Shown in pieces: positions 27,125 to 35,254 of a stretch of DNA of 64,000 bases. Below the pieces are notes generated by a model. The model worked only from the letters and a program-made list of their open reading frames with translations, ran no database searches and was not told the DNA's origin. How positions within the stretch are numbered: position 1 is the stretch's first letter; each line of letters opens with the position of its first letter. The stretch is from an uncultured Muribaculaceae bacterium (GTDB lineage Bacteria > Bacteroidota > Bacteroidia > Bacteroidales > Muribaculaceae), in assembly GCA_934661195.1 (NCBI GenBank), contig CAKUJD010000005.1:124001-188000 (forward strand). The letters are read 5' to 3'. The translations under genes and the position numbers were made by a program.

Positions 27125-28639
27125 CTACTTGCGCGCCTGGCGCGGCAGCGGTCGCGCGTCGGCCGCATTCATGAAGTATGCTATTTTAAATATGCCGTCG
27201 CTGTAGCCCATCGATATGGCTGTGCCGGCCTCGCTGGTGAATATGCCTCCGTCGCCCAGCACAAAGCCGTTGGTGCCCAGCGCGCTCGAAATTTTGCGCA
27301 GCATCTCGTCTTCAATGCCGTTGGCGCACTGCTTCAGGTCGTAGTCCATGCTCACGGCGCTTATCTTGGCGTCGAGGTTGAACTGCGGCAGGCCGCCCGC
27401 GCCCAGCGACGCTATGTCGCGGTCGAAGAAGTAGCGTATGGCCAGCGCTCCCATCTGCTGCTGCGCATAGTTGATGCCCATATAGGCATTGGGGTCGCTG
27501 CCCACCAGGTTGTTGAGGTCCATCAGCGTGTTGCCCTTTTGGGCTCCGCACACGTGAGTGTCGTTGAACATGGTCATTAGGTTGGCGGCCACCAGATCCA
27601 CATCTATGAACCCGCGCTGGGCGCTAATGTCGGTGTTGGGCATTTGGAATGCCTCAAACTTGAGGCCTCCCACTGCCTTGCCGTTCTGATCCACCAGACT
27701 GTAGGAGCTGTCGGCCGCCACTATATAGCGGTCGGCGCTCACATCAATCACCTGCTTGTATTTGATGGGAATCATCACCTGGTTGTTGCGGTCCACCATG
27801 CCCACTTTGCCGTCTTTCACCACTATGTAGTGGCCTGCGTTGGTGAGCTGCCCGTTCTGGTAGTGGGCGTTCTTGATGGTGTCGGGCAGGGCATTGGGGT
27901 TGGGCACCTCTTTGCCCGAGCGGTCGATGCACACCACGCTGTCGCCCTTTTGCAGCGGCATCACACCGTTGCAAAAGTAGGGTGAAATCACGCCATACTC
28001 GGTGCTGCTGAGCGAGAACAGCTCTTTGCCGTCGGGGTCGATGCCGGTGATGTCGTAGGCGCTGTCCTGCATCTCGCGCGTCACTATGGCCACGTTGTCA
28101 TATAGGAATGCTGCTGCGTTGTCGAGGTCAACGCTGAACGCCGTGTCGCCCTTCTCGGTCACATAGCCGCAGCGGTTCTGGTCGGTGCGAACCACGGCCC
28201 GGCCGTGGTTGAACATCGTGGCCTCGGCTATCTCGTTCGACAGTGGCTTCACCACGTTGCCCTGCTTGTCGATCACCGTCAGCGGGCCGCCCTTGGTGCT
28301 GGCAATGGCGTAGCCGTCGGTCGAGAAGTAGGTCACGCTGCCATAGTGGGTGCCGTTGATTGGCTTGGTGGGGGCGCTTATGTTATAGTAGTCGTAGGTG
28401 CCGGCATCGTTCATTACGAAAAACATGTCATCGACCACGCTCGACGGCGGATTCTTGAATGCGTTTTTGGCAACAAGCTTGCCTGTGGTTATGTCAACTA
28501 TGCTCCACTTGTTGGCGCCTTGCAGCTTCACGGGCAAATATTTGGTGCCAAGCGGATAGCCGCCGTTGTCGCCCTTCGAGCAGGCGCAGGCAAGCAGTGC
28601 GAGCAGTGCCACCATGGTGGCGTGGATGAAATGTTTCAT
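27125..28639 (-). CDS. WG-repeat-like surface lipoprotein
   Basis: A 504-residue predicted lipoprotein. The signal peptide ends in a lipobox (LLACAC, Cys near 20), so it should be anchored in the outer membrane. The body shows repeated short strands of the type KWSIVDITTGKLV, GPLTVIDKQGNVV, CGYVTEKGDTAF and KVGMVDRNNQVMIPIKY, resembling WG beta-repeat proteins of Bacteroidetes. The last third (about 330-500) departs from the repeats. I start at ATG 28639 because it gives the lipoprotein signal; nine more codons are open upstream. Function unknown. Confidence 0.75.
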   Translation of the reverse strand: MKHFIHATMVALLALLACACSKGDNGGYPLGTKYLPVKLQGANKWSIVDITTGKLVAKNAFKNPPSSVVDDMFFVMNDAGTYDYYNISAPTKPINGTHYGSVTYFSTDGYAIASTKGGPLTVIDKQGNVVKPLSNEIAEATMFNHGRAVVRTDQNRCGYVTEKGDTAFSVDLDNAAAFLYDNVAIVTREMQDSAYDITGIDPDGKELFSLSSTEYGVISPYFCNGVMPLQKGDSVVCIDRSGKEVPNPNALPDTIKNAHYQNGQLTNAGHYIVVKDGKVGMVDRNNQVMIPIKYKQVIDVSADRYIVAADSSYSLVDQNGKAVGGLKFEAFQMPNTDISAQRGFIDVDLVAANLMTMFNDTHVCGAQKGNTLMDLNNLVGSDPNAYMGINYAQQQMGALAIRYFFDRDIASLGAGGLPQFNLDAKISAVSMDYDLKQCANGIEDEMLRKISSALGTNGFVLGDGGIFTSEAGTAISMGYSDGIFKIAYFMNAADARPLPRQARK

Positions 28640-28713
28640 GTCGGTGTCTCTTGTGAGTAGTCTCAAAGTTTGTGAGTTAGTTTTTAGTGCGCAGCCAGCC
28701 GGCTAACGTGTGG

Positions 28714-28721
28714 CAAACTTA
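28714..28721 (-). promoter_or_regulatory. Putative -7 box for the lipoprotein gene
   Basis: TAAGTTTG on the minus strand, 75 bases before the ATG; no well-spaced upstream element. Confidence 0.3.
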
Positions 28722-28809
28722 CAAAAAACTTCAATCACTTTCTCTCAATAAGAATTAAAAAACGGCCGCAGCCCGTTAAATTCCCCCAAAACCATAATTT
28801 TTTGCTGTT

Positions 28810-28880
28810 GCCAAGGCAAATTGTATTATTTGTAGGGCTTGTCTTATTGGCTTAATCAATGGTCGGCGTTTTGCCTTGGC
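28810..28880 (-). repeat. Inverted repeat at the sbcC stop codon
   Basis: GCCAAGGCAAA at 28810-28820 and its exact complement at 28870-28880, separated by 49 bases. The right arm touches the sbcC stop codon. There is no U-run on the minus side, so it is not a standard terminator. Confidence 0.4.
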
Positions 28881-31800
28881 TCAGGTGGTGGTCACCGTCA
28901 CGGTGCTGCGTGTGAGGCAGGCGGGGTCGCGGCGCACTTGCACCTGGGTGTGTATGCGGGCCGACAGCGCCTCCATGTGGCTGATGATGCCCACCTTGCG
29001 GCCGCCTATGCTCTGCAGCCGCTCGAGGGTGCTTACCACGGTGTCGAGGCAGTTCTCGTCGAGAGTGCCGAAGCCCTCGTCGATAAACAGCGTGTCGACG
29101 GCAAACTCGCGGCCTTGAATTCTGGCCAGCGCCAGTGCCAGCGCCAGCGATGCCATAAAGCCTTCGCCGCCCGACAGCGTGTTGGCCGACGTGCGCAGGC
29201 CTCCGTTGTAGTTGTCCTCCACCAGTATCGACAGTGAGTCGGTGCCGCACGTCAGGCGGTAGCGTTGCGTGAAGTGGCTCATGTAGTCGTTGGCGTCGTG
29301 CAGCAGGTTGCGCAATATAAAGCTTTGGGCAATGGTGCGCAGCTTCTTTCCGTTGGTGTCGCCAAGATCGCCGCACAGCTTGTCCCACTTCTGCCATTCT
29401 GCCTCAAGTTCCTTTAATTTTTCGCGGTCGTGGCTCATTTCGGCCTTCGTCTTTTCGTTGTCGTTTAGCTTCTGCATGCTTTGGCCCACTTGCTGGTTAA
29501 GCTGGCTGGCCTGCCTTTTGCATTCGTCCAGTTGCTGCGTCAGCGATTCGGCGGTGTCGCCGTCGGACATTTCCGGCTTGTTGCTGTCGAGGCTGGCCAA
29601 GGTGTCGCAAGCCGCCTTAAGACGGCCTTGCAGAGCCAGTTGCTGCTCTTTGAGTTTGTCGAGCCTTTGCCTGATATCCGTGATTGCCGACTCGCTGGTG
29701 GAGCGCAGCTCGGCAATTCGCTCAGGGGCAATGCCGCTGTGCTGGCAAAAATCGGCCACGGCCTTGTGCAGCTCTACGTTGGCTCGATGCAGACTGCTTT
29801 GTGCGGTTTGCCACTCGGTGGCTGTGCGCAGCAGTGCGGCGGCCTTGTCGGCAAGGTCTTTCACCTCTGAGGGTTCTTGCGCTGGCAACTGGCTCCACAG
29901 TTTGGCGTAGGGATGCAAGTCGTCGAGACGCTTGGCGGCATTCTGCATATTGGCTTCGGCCTCGGCCAGGGCGGTGGCGAGTTGGTTAAGCTCTTTTTCC
30001 TTAGTGTTCAGTTGCTTGGCCTCATTGCATATGCGGTCAATAAGGCCTTGCGCGTTGCCGGCCCACTCATCGCGCCAGTTTTCAATCGCTATTACGCCGT
30101 CGGCCCACTTTAGGTTGGCGTCAATGCGGCTGCGATTGTCCTTTATTGCCTGCTCAAAATTGTCTGTTCTGGCCTTGGCGGCAGCCTTTTTACTGCCAAG
30201 TTCGGCCAATTTTCTATCGGCGCCGGCGACAACCTTGCTGTGTTTGTCGGCCTCTTTCTGCTTGGCATCGGCCTTGTCGCGCAGTGCGTTGGCCTCGCTC
30301 AACTGCCGCTGCGCCTGCTGCTTGGCCTCATTGGCCAGCTGCATCTCGTGCGTGGCTTCGTGCTCACTCGGCTCGCCGCCAAGCTTCAGCGACTGCCACA
30401 GCTGCTGTGCGGTGGCAAGAGCTTTGGCGGCGTCGCTGGCCGCTGCGGCCAATTCGGCGTTGGCTTTGGTCAGCTGCTTTTTGAGCGTGGCAGCCGTTTT
30501 GGTGTTGTGCTCAAGGGCCGATGTGGCCTCGGTCAGTGCCTGCTGCGCTTGTTCGCGAGCCTCTTGCAGAGGGCGCAGTGCGCTCTCAAATGTCTCCGCT
30601 TTAAGTTCATGGTCAATCACATGTCCGCACAGCGGGCACGTGTCGCCTGCAGCGAGTCTCGACCGCAGTTCCTTTATGTTGTCGTCGAGGCTGAGTTTCA
30701 CTTTGTCGTATTGCTCATTGGCCTTTGCGCAGCACTTTTCGGCAACGGCCTTTGCAACTTTCAGCTGCGGAGTAGCTGCGTTGGCTTTGCCGAGTTCGGC
30801 TTTGGCCTCATCGGCCTTTTCCTTGGCTTTGGCCTCGCCGGCAGTGAGTTGGGCAAGATTGCTTATGGCACGCAGAGCGTTGTTGAGCATGCCTATGCGT
30901 GCGTCGGCCTTGTCGCGATTGTCTTCAAGAGCCTTGGGGCGGAGTTTGTCGTAGCTGGTGCGCAGAGTCGCTTCTTCTGCTTTTGCCGCTTCGGCCTGCC
31001 GCTCCTTTTCCGCCTTTTGTTCAGCAACCTTTTTTTCGTCGTCGGCAATGGCCGCGAGTGTGGCTTTCTGCTCGCTGATGCCGTGGCGGGCCTTGTCGAT
31101 GTCGCGGCTGCACTGCAGGCACTCGCTGAGCTTTGCCGCTATGGTCTGCGCCTGCTCCAGCATGGGGCGGCGCTCGCTGCGGCTGTCGATCCACTTTTGT
31201 GCTTCGGTCTCGGCCTGGCGGGTGCGTGCAGTGGCTGTTTGCAGCCATTTCAGTCCCGACTCAAGCCGGGCGTGATTGGCGGCAAGCCGTGTGGATTGCG
31301 CCTCAAGCTCAGTCAGCTCCTTCTCGTTGTTGCCGATTTGTTCCAACTGGGCGCGAGCCTTGGCCGACTTGTCCCACTCATCCACGGTGCGTGCCTGGCG
31401 CTGCGCTTCATCGCTTTGCAGTGTTGCGGCCACGGCGTGCGCCTCGCCGTCGATGCGCGCCTTGTCGGCATCGGCCTTTTTCTTGCTGTCGAGCCAGTTG
31501 ACGATGCTTTGCAGCCGTTTGGCTTTGGCCTCTACGCCTTCGGCCTCCTTTTGGCACTGCTCAAGGTGGGCGCGCAATGCCTGCTCCTCATCGTCGCCCA
31601 GCAGCTTCACGTCGTCGATTTTAGCCTTGAGGCGGCTGTGGGCGTCGGCCTTTTGCTTGGTGATTTCAAATATTTTCTGGCCAATGCGCGAATACACCTC
31701 AGTGCCGGTGAGCTTCTCAAGAATGGCGCTGCGGTTGCCGTCGTCACTTTTCAAAAATTCGGTGAACCGGCCTTGAGCCAGCAGCGTGGTGCGGCAAAAC

Positions 31801-32264
31801 TCGTCGAAGTTGAGGCCCACAGCCTCTTTGATGGCTGCGCCGATTTCGGCCGCTTTGGTATAGGTGGTGTCGCCGCACTCAAGCGAACGTTTCAAAGAGC
31901 TCAGTTTGCCATTCTTTTTGCCATGGGCGCGGTGTACGCTCCACGTGGCTCGGTAATGCTTGCCGTTGTTGCCCTCAAACGTCAGTTCCACACTGCCTTT
32001 GCCGGTGTTGCGGCGCAGCAGTTGGCGGTTGTCGGTGATGTTGATTTCGTCGTTGTTGAGCGATATCTTGTCTGAACGTCCGGTGAGGCGCGGGGTGTTG
32101 TTATAAAGCGCCAGGCAAATGGCGTCGAGGATGGTCGACTTGCCGCTGCCCGTCTCGCCGTTGATTATAAACAGTTTGGCTTGGCCCAGCACGTCGCCCG
32201 TGAAGTCGATTTCGGCGTGCTCAATCGAAGCTATGTTGCTAATGGATAGTTTCAGAAGTTTCAT
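28881..32264 (-). CDS. sbcC: Exonuclease subunit SbcC (SMC-like ATPase)
   Basis: A 1127-residue SMC/Rad50-type ATPase that works with SbcD to cut hairpins and protein-blocked DNA ends. Walker A is in NGETGSGKSTILDA near 36-50. Long charged coiled coils flank the zinc hook CPLC at Cys543 to Cys546. The ABC signature LSGGEGFMASLALALALA and Walker B DTLFIDEGFGTLD lie near the C terminus. Its start overlaps the sbcD stop by four bases, so the two are coupled. The usual length is about 1000-1100 residues. Confidence 0.93.
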   Translation of the reverse strand: MKLLKLSISNIASIEHAEIDFTGDVLGQAKLFIINGETGSGKSTILDAICLALYNNTPRLTGRSDKISLNNDEINITDNRQLLRRNTGKGSVELTFEGNNGKHYRATWSVHRAHGKKNGKLSSLKRSLECGDTTYTKAAEIGAAIKEAVGLNFDEFCRTTLLAQGRFTEFLKSDDGNRSAILEKLTGTEVYSRIGQKIFEITKQKADAHSRLKAKIDDVKLLGDDEEQALRAHLEQCQKEAEGVEAKAKRLQSIVNWLDSKKKADADKARIDGEAHAVAATLQSDEAQRQARTVDEWDKSAKARAQLEQIGNNEKELTELEAQSTRLAANHARLESGLKWLQTATARTRQAETEAQKWIDSRSERRPMLEQAQTIAAKLSECLQCSRDIDKARHGISEQKATLAAIADDEKKVAEQKAEKERQAEAAKAEEATLRTSYDKLRPKALEDNRDKADARIGMLNNALRAISNLAQLTAGEAKAKEKADEAKAELGKANAATPQLKVAKAVAEKCCAKANEQYDKVKLSLDDNIKELRSRLAAGDTCPLCGHVIDHELKAETFESALRPLQEAREQAQQALTEATSALEHNTKTAATLKKQLTKANAELAAAASDAAKALATAQQLWQSLKLGGEPSEHEATHEMQLANEAKQQAQRQLSEANALRDKADAKQKEADKHSKVVAGADRKLAELGSKKAAAKARTDNFEQAIKDNRSRIDANLKWADGVIAIENWRDEWAGNAQGLIDRICNEAKQLNTKEKELNQLATALAEAEANMQNAAKRLDDLHPYAKLWSQLPAQEPSEVKDLADKAAALLRTATEWQTAQSSLHRANVELHKAVADFCQHSGIAPERIAELRSTSESAITDIRQRLDKLKEQQLALQGRLKAACDTLASLDSNKPEMSDGDTAESLTQQLDECKRQASQLNQQVGQSMQKLNDNEKTKAEMSHDREKLKELEAEWQKWDKLCGDLGDTNGKKLRTIAQSFILRNLLHDANDYMSHFTQRYRLTCGTDSLSILVEDNYNGGLRTSANTLSGGEGFMASLALALALARIQGREFAVDTLFIDEGFGTLDENCLDTVVSTLERLQSIGGRKVGIISHMEALSARIHTQVQVRRDPACLTRSTVTVTTT

Positions 32265-33490
32265 TTTGCATCGTTTTCTGTCACCATTTCAATGGCGGTG
32301 TTAATCATTTTTCGTTCTTCATCGGAAAGTGGCTTTTGCCGCATTTCGAAGTATCGCTCAATCAGGTCGATTGGTTTAGTCTCGGCCATTTCGCCTGCCG
32401 TGAGCGACTCAAGCGCCGCCGCCTTGCCCGCTCCTGCGCTGGCGGTGATCCTGAATTGGCAGAATCGGCAGCCGCTTTTGCCAAGTTCGGCCAGCCGCTG
32501 TGCCACGGTGTCTTCACCGTTGGCTGGAGCGTGGCCGTCGTTGCTGGCAATGTTCAGCCGCAGGTAGCACGGGCCGTCGGGCAGCTCGCCGAGCCGCTCC
32601 ACGGCCTCGCCAAACTCTGCGGGCTCGGGCGGAAACAGCGTTAGCGGCACCGTGTCGGCAATCACCACTTCCTTTATCTCGGGCAGGTCGTGGCCGTTAA
32701 GGCCGACAATGCTCACCGAGTGGGGGTAGTCAATCTCGCCAAACGAGCAGGCCAGCGGCGAGCCGCAGTAGCGCATGCGTCCGTTGCCAAAGGTCGACGG
32801 CTTGTGAATGTGGCCCAAGGCCACGTAGTCGAATCCGTGTTGCAGCGCGTCCTGGCTAATGCTGTCGATGCCGCCCACCATGCTGTCGGCCAGCTGGTGG
32901 TCGAACGCCCCGCTCACCGTGAGGTGCGCGGCCAGCACTGTGGGAGCGCCACAGCTGTTGCGCTCGGCCACTGTCTTGGCCAAGTCGGCATAGAAGCGGC
33001 TTATGCGCTCCCTGGCGTCAAGCTGCTCGCCGGCCGGGTTGGGGTAGCTGCCTGCGGCCACAAACGGCACTGCGGCCACATAGCCCACGGGATGCTTGGC
33101 ATCGGGGCCAACGGCCACAATGTGGCGCTCGAAGTCGGCGCTGCCGTCGCTGAGGCGGGCTATGCCGCCCACCACGTGCACGTTGAATTCCCGCCAAAGC
33201 GGACTATGGACCCTAATTTGCGAGGCGCTGTCGTGGTTGCCGGTGATCACCACGATGGTCATTTGCGGCAGCGCATGGTGAATGGCCATCACCTTTTGCA
33301 GAAACATTTGCCGCACTCTGGCCGAGGGCGCCACTTGGTGGTAGATGTCGCCGCTCACCACCATTGCATCGGGGCGCTCGGCCTCGGCGATGTGCAGCAG
33401 CTGGTCGAGAAACGCCTCTTGCTGCTCTTGCCGCTGGTAGCTCATCAGTTCCTGCCCCAGGTGCCAGTCGCTTGTGTGGAGAATCTTCAT
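32261..33490 (-). CDS. sbcD: Exonuclease subunit SbcD (Mre11-like nuclease)
   Basis: Mn-dependent nuclease subunit of SbcCD. The 409-residue protein begins with the phosphoesterase motif HTSDWHLG (Asp8, His10), followed by VVSGDIYHQ and VITGNHDSASQ, and further His ligands in ALGHIHKPSTFG. I start at ATG 33490, the canonical MKILHTSDWH; the frame is open 11 codons further up. First gene of sbcDC with a full promoter match 35 bases upstream. Confidence 0.93.
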   Translation of the reverse strand: MKILHTSDWHLGQELMSYQRQEQQEAFLDQLLHIAEAERPDAMVVSGDIYHQVAPSARVRQMFLQKVMAIHHALPQMTIVVITGNHDSASQIRVHSPLWREFNVHVVGGIARLSDGSADFERHIVAVGPDAKHPVGYVAAVPFVAAGSYPNPAGEQLDARERISRFYADLAKTVAERNSCGAPTVLAAHLTVSGAFDHQLADSMVGGIDSISQDALQHGFDYVALGHIHKPSTFGNGRMRYCGSPLACSFGEIDYPHSVSIVGLNGHDLPEIKEVVIADTVPLTLFPPEPAEFGEAVERLGELPDGPCYLRLNIASNDGHAPANGEDTVAQRLAELGKSGCRFCQFRITASAGAGKAAALESLTAGEMAETKPIDLIERYFEMRQKPLSDEERKMINTAIEMVTENDAK

Positions 33491-33524
33491 AACATTAATT
33501 TTTTTGTGCAATTCATTAAGCATG

Positions 33525-33555
33525 CAAATGTAGCCATATTATGCAGCCTGTGCAA
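33525..33555 (-). promoter_or_regulatory. Promoter of sbcDC
   Basis: Minus strand: TTG (33553-33555), 20-base spacer, TACATTTG (33525-33532). Predicted start near 33518. Confidence 0.6.
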
Positions 33556-33571
33556 GCCTTGCCCAAACAGA

Positions 33572-33619
33572 AACGGCGCCCGCGGCTGCTAAATCAATGC
33601 AATAGCCGCGGACGCCGTT
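33572..33619 (-). terminator. Terminator of metK
   Basis: A 16-bp stem with one mismatch (33572-33587 with 33604-33619), followed on the minus strand by TTTCTGTTTG. It lies 33 bases after the metK stop and just upstream of the sbcDC promoter. Confidence 0.65.
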
Positions 33620-33652
33620 GTGCCGTTTGTTATGGTTTCCTGTATCCTTCCT

Positions 33653-34945
33653 TTACAGGGCAAAAGCGTCTTTTAGGATGTCCACATAGTCGAGTTTCTC
33701 CCAGGTGAACAGCTCCACCTGCATCACCTTCTCGCCCTCATAGGGCGACTTGAAGTGCTTCGAAATCACCTTAGGCTCGCGGCCCACGTGGCCGTAGGCG
33801 GCTGTCTCTTCATATATGGGGTTGCGCAGCTTCAGCCGCTTTTCGATGGCCCACGGGCGCATGTCAAACAGCTTTTCGAGTATGCTGGCTATTTCGGCGT
33901 CGCTCTTGTCCACATGGCTTGTGCCAAAGGTGTCGACAAAGAAGCTCACCGGCTCGGCTTTGCCAATGGCGTAGGCTATCTGCACCAGCATCTTGTCGGC
34001 AATGCCGGCTGCCACGGCGTTTTTGGCAATGTGGCGCGCGGCGTAGGCTGCCGAGCGGTCGACCTTCGAGGGGTCTTTGCCCGAGAATGCGCCGCCGCCG
34101 TGGGCGCCGCGGCCGCCATAGGTGTCGACTATTATCTTGCGGCCGGTGAGGCCGGTGTCGCCGGCGGGGCCGCCTATCACAAACTTGCCTGTGGGGTTGA
34201 CCAGCACCGTCAGTTTGTCGTCGAACAGCGCCTGCACATCGGCCGGCAGCTTGGCCACCACGCGCGGCAGCAGCACCGTCTTGATGTCGCTCTCGATGCG
34301 GGCGTGCATCTGTGCATCGGCCTCGGCCTGTGCGGCCTTGTCGCTGCTGCGCTCTGGCTTCACAAACTCGTCGTGCTGGGTGCTTATCACAATGGTGGTC
34401 ACACGCACGGGGCGGTGTGTGTCGCCGTCATACTCCACAGTCACCTGGCTCTTGGCGTCGGGGCGCAGATAGGTCAGGGTGCGGCCCTTGCGCAGCTCGG
34501 CCAGCTCGCGCAGCAGCAGGTGGGCGAGGTCGAGGGTGAGCGGCATGTAGTTGGGCGTCTCGTTGCATGCGTAGCCAAACATCATGCCCTGGTCGCCGGC
34601 TCCCTGCTCCTCGTCGCTTTCGCGCTCCACGCCGCGGTTGATGTCGCCGCTCTGCTCGTGCAGGTTGGTCATCACGCCACACGAGTTGGCGTCGAAGCCA
34701 TAGTCGCCGCGTGTGTAGCCGATTTTGCTGATGGTGTCGCGCGCCACCTGCTGCACGTCGATGTAGGCTTTCGACTTCACCTCGCCCGCTATCACCACCT
34801 GGCCGGTGGTCACAAGGGTTTCGCATGCCACTTTCGACTGCGGGTCGAATGCCATGAACTGGTCGAGGATTGCGTCACTGATTTGGTCGGCCACCTTGTC
34901 GGGATGGCCCTCTGAAACGGATTCAGATGTGAATAAATAGTTCAT
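33653..34945 (-). CDS. metK: S-adenosylmethionine synthetase
   Basis: Makes SAM from methionine and ATP. The 430-residue protein starts with the conserved [19 protein letters not shown], contains the loop [12 protein letters not shown] near 115-126 and the phosphate-binding [16 protein letters not shown] near 275-290. It is somewhat longer than the E. coli enzyme (384). It is monocistronic, with a full promoter and a leader of about 150 bases containing a hairpin, and its own terminator. Confidence 0.95.
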   Translation of the reverse strand: MNYLFTSESVSEGHPDKVADQISDAILDQFMAFDPQSKVACETLVTTGQVVIAGEVKSKAYIDVQQVARDTISKIGYTRGDYGFDANSCGVMTNLHEQSGDINRGVERESDEEQGAGDQGMMFGYACNETPNYMPLTLDLAHLLLRELAELRKGRTLTYLRPDAKSQVTVEYDGDTHRPVRVTTIVISTQHDEFVKPERSSDKAAQAEADAQMHARIESDIKTVLLPRVVAKLPADVQALFDDKLTVLVNPTGKFVIGGPAGDTGLTGRKIIVDTYGGRGAHGGGAFSGKDPSKVDRSAAYAARHIAKNAVAAGIADKMLVQIAYAIGKAEPVSFFVDTFGTSHVDKSDAEIASILEKLFDMRPWAIEKRLKLRNPIYEETAAYGHVGREPKVISKHFKSPYEGEKVMQVELFTWEKLDYVDILKDAFAL

Positions 34946-35102
34946 CTTTCTACTTTGTTTTTAGTAACGTGGAAAAACGCTAAATTTGCTGTGAACTCGT
35001 GTCTTGCTGGGGGAAAGTTAAGTCGCAGTTTTAGCATTTTTTTTAGTGGTTGCAAGCAGCCAAATTTGTCCACTATTGTTGTTCTATATGTGCTTTGCGC
35101 TG

Positions 35103-35133
35103 CAAAGTTACTGCTTTTTTCCATATCCTGCAA
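35103..35133 (-). promoter_or_regulatory. Promoter of metK
   Basis: Minus strand: TTG (35131-35133), 20-base spacer, TAACTTTG (35103-35110). Predicted start near 35096. Confidence 0.65.
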
Positions 35134-35172
35134 CCCTGGCCATTCGATTTCCCCGTTTTGTTGCGGCAGCCG

Positions 35173-35220
35173 AAAAAAGAACAGAGCACCCCGCCTGGCT
35201 GTGTGGCCGGGCGGGGTGCT
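35173..35220 (-). terminator. Terminator of the M16 protease gene
   Basis: An 11-bp GC-rich stem (35185-35195 with 35210-35220) followed on the minus strand by six U (35173-35178). Confidence 0.75.
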
Positions 35221-35254
35221 GCCGCTTACGGTGTGTCAGGCGTGAGCCCGACTG

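Larger units (their letters stand above)
34946..35254 (-). other. metK leader and promoter region
   Basis: The metK promoter is at 35103-35133 and the M16 terminator at 35173-35220. The metK 5' leader is about 150 bases (34946-35096). It contains a six-pair stem TAGTGG/CCACTA (35070-35075 with 35044-35049) with a 20-base loop, then an A-rich tract and TGCTAAAA (35029-35036). This loosely recalls the layout of a SAM-II riboswitch, but I cannot form a convincing pseudoknot by eye. Confidence 0.3.

Noticed and set aside
30240..32075. A 611-codon plus-strand frame opposite sbcC
   Set aside because: Antisense to a clear SbcC with intact motifs; composition (Leu/Gly/Phe-rich) is a reflection of the coiled-coil codons.
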